From an uncultured Clostridia bacterium (lineage in GTDB: Bacteria > Bacillota > Clostridia > Oscillospirales > Acutalibacteraceae): a stretch of 7,161 bases of DNA. Below, in pieces: positions 6,749 to 7,161 of the stretch (the first letter of the stretch is position 1; each line of letters starts with the position of its first letter). A program made the translations under genes and the position numbers. A model generated the notes under the pieces. It was not told the DNA's origin. It saw only the letters and a list, made by a program, of their open reading frames with translations, and did not search any database. The DNA is taken from contig CALEII010000065.1 of the NCBI GenBank assembly GCA_937876205.1, positions 1 to 7,161 on the forward strand. The letters run 5' to 3'.

Positions 6749-6843
6749 GCCTCGGATACCTCTGCCGTGTAAAATTTAAGAGGAATTGCGGAACAGCTTA
6801 TTTGCCCGCCTCGGTTTCTCCTACCGTGTAAAATTTAAGGAGG
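6749..6843 (+). ncRNA. Two tandem copies of a small candidate pseudoknot RNA motif in the tRNA leader
   Basis: Copy A (6749-6783) and copy B (6808-6843) share GCCTCGG, a 3-nt linker, a 5-nt stem strand, then an identical 16-nt core CCGTGTAAAATTTAAG, then the second stem strand. The offset is 59 nt. Stem 2 is CCTCT with AGAGG in A (6759-6763 with 6779-6783) and CTCCT with AGGAG in B (6818-6822 with 6838-6842). The second and third pairs switch C-G to T-A and T-A to C-G, so the pairing covaries. CGG of the first block can pair with CCG of the core (6753-6755 with 6765-6767; 6812-6814 with 6824-6826, extended by T-A in B). This crosses stem 2 and gives an H-type pseudoknot with an A-rich third loop. 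I do not recognise it as a named family. It could be a regulatory leader, a processing signal, a protein-binding RNA or an antitoxin-like repeat. Confidence 0.55.
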
Positions 6844-6851
6844 CTATTTTG

Positions 6852-6877
6852 ATATGCGGATGTGGCGGAATTGGCAG
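6852..6877 (+). repeat. Exact 26-bp copy of the tRNA-Leu 5' end (partial tRNA)
   Basis: The 26 bases at 6852-6877 are identical to 7022-7047. They cover 4 bases of upstream flank plus tRNA positions 1 to about 22: acceptor 5' strand GCGGATG, D-stem and most of the D-loop, ending GGCAG. The match stops in the D-loop; downstream there is no anticodon arm, T-arm or acceptor 3' strand, so this is not a second tRNA. The direct repeat with 170-bp offset looks like an att-type or recombination duplication around the 144 bp at 6878-7021. Confidence 0.85.
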
Positions 6878-7021
6878 CATCGAATTCGACCGCTCCCTGT
6901 GGGAGATAAAGGAGAATGAGATGGCGCAGCGGTCAGAATTCTGCGAAGCGAACAGCGAGCAAAGAATTCTGGGCACCGCAAGAGTCACGCGCTCACCTTT
7001 TAAGGTACAGAAATCAAGTTA
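6878..7021. repeat. Palindrome-rich 144-bp insert between tRNA 5' copy and intact tRNA-Leu
   Basis: The segment is visibly more GC-rich than its flanks and is packed with inverted repeats. GAATTC-GACCGCT (6882-6894) pairs with AGCGGTC-A-GAATTC (6928-6941), with one bulge. CTCCC-TGT-GGGAG (6893-6905) nests inside it. CAGAATTCT (6934-6942) pairs with AGAATTCTG (6963-6971). ACCTTTTAAGGT (6985-6996) is a self-palindrome. A 33-codon frame (6921-7022, starting MAQRSEF) has AAGGAG 6 nt before its ATG, but no family is recognised and the palindromes explain the sequence better. It is probably a short repeat or mobile-element remnant; no transposase or integrase is present. Confidence 0.5.
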
Positions 7022-7025
7022 ATAT

Positions 7026-7113
7026 GCGGATGTGGCGGAATTGGCAGACGCGCTAGATTCAGGTTCTAGTGAACGCTAAGTTCATGTGGGTTCAAGTCCC
7101 GTCATCCGCACCA
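7026..7113 (+). tRNA. tRNA-Leu(CAG), CCA encoded
   Basis: This 88-nt class II tRNA has acceptor GCGGATG (7026-7032) paired with CATCCGC (7103-7109), discriminator A at 7110 and encoded CCA at 7111-7113. The D-stem is GCG/CGC (7035-7037 with 7049-7051), with GG in the loop. The anticodon stem CTAGA/TCTAG (7053-7057 with 7065-7069) encloses loop TTCAGGT, giving anticodon CAG at 7060-7062, which reads leucine CUG. The long variable arm TGAAC-GCTAA-GTTCA (7070-7084) is typical of leucine tRNAs. The T-loop is TTCAAGT on a stem with two G-T wobbles. It sits about 315 nt from the predicted promoter and is followed at once by a terminator. Confidence 0.97.
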
Positions 7114-7115
7114 TA

Positions 7116-7161
7116 TTGAGTATTCATAAGGGATTTGACCTGTGAATACTCAATTTTTTTT
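7116..7161 (+). terminator. Rho-independent terminator of the tRNA-Leu transcript
   Basis: TTGAGTATTCA (7116-7126) pairs perfectly with TGAATACTCAA (7143-7153) around a 16-nt loop that can add an AGG/CCT inner stem. Eight T follow to the window edge. It starts 3 nt after the CCA end, so the tRNA is the last gene of its transcript. Confidence 0.92.

Noticed and set aside
6749..6843. Type III toxin-antitoxin (ToxI/CptI-like) repeat array
   Set aside because: Tandem pseudoknots fit the RNA half, but no toxin gene follows within the window and the transcript contains a tRNA instead. Kept only as an alternative.
6969..6980. T-box-like string GGCACCGCA upstream of the tRNA
   Set aside because: It resembles the T-box antiterminator motif GGNACCGCG, but there is no stem I, specifier loop or antiterminator/terminator pair, and the downstream gene is a tRNA.
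6786..7022. 78-codon plus-strand frame starting at TTG 6786
   Set aside because: It runs through motif B, the tRNA 5' copy and the palindromes, so those features explain the sequence. AGAGGAA before the TTG is part of the motif A stem.
1..7161. CRISPR array, insertion sequence with transposase, or replication origin
   Set aside because: No regularly spaced repeats, no transposase or integrase frame, and no DnaA-box cluster seen.

Overview
The window looks like chromosome of a low-GC Gram-positive anaerobe, most likely a gut-type Clostridia (Oscillospiraceae/Ruminococcaceae-like). The evidence is strong AGGAGG-type ribosome sites, two TTG starts, sigma-A type promoters with 17-bp spacers, an Agr-like LytTR/HPK10 two-component pair, a GPH sugar symporter, and a CCA-encoding tRNA-Leu with a rho-independent terminator. 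This placement rests on sequence style and gene families, not on a search.

Layout. 1-1463 (minus): the N-terminal 487 codons of a secreted, repeat-rich Ig-like surface protein that runs off the left edge. 1464-1868: a divergent AT-rich intergenic region with a 20/21-bp tandem direct repeat that resembles LytTR-type binding sites. 1869-3924 (plus): a LytTR response regulator and a polytopic GHKL/AgrC-like histidine kinase in one operon. 3922-4028: a compact palindrome-rich element beginning at the kinase stop codon. 4117-5622 (plus): a GPH-family cation:sugar symporter with its own promoter, overlapped by a perfect 9-bp dyad. 5641-5676: a strong terminator between convergent genes. 5684-6592 (minus): a PHP-domain metallophosphoesterase of CehA/McbA type. 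6593-6710: back-to-back promoters.

6711-7161 (plus) is the most unusual part. A consensus promoter appears to drive a roughly 450-nt transcript whose only recognised gene is a tRNA-Leu(CAG) at its 3' end. Its about 315-nt leader contains two copies of a small motif that can fold as an H-type pseudoknot. Two base pairs covary between the copies, and a 16-nt core is identical. Next comes an exact 26-bp copy of the tRNA's 5' end and its flank, then about 145 bp of nested palindromes, then the complete tRNA and a terminator. This could be an RNA element controlling or riding on a tRNA transcript, or the scar of a small element inserted at the 5' part of the tRNA gene.

How the genes may work together (inference). 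The two-component pair probably senses an extracellular ligand, as Agr systems do, and may control the divergent surface protein and its own operon through the intergenic repeats. No AgrB or AgrD gene is visible. The symporter and the PHP enzyme are convergent and separately promoted, so a metabolic link between them is not shown.
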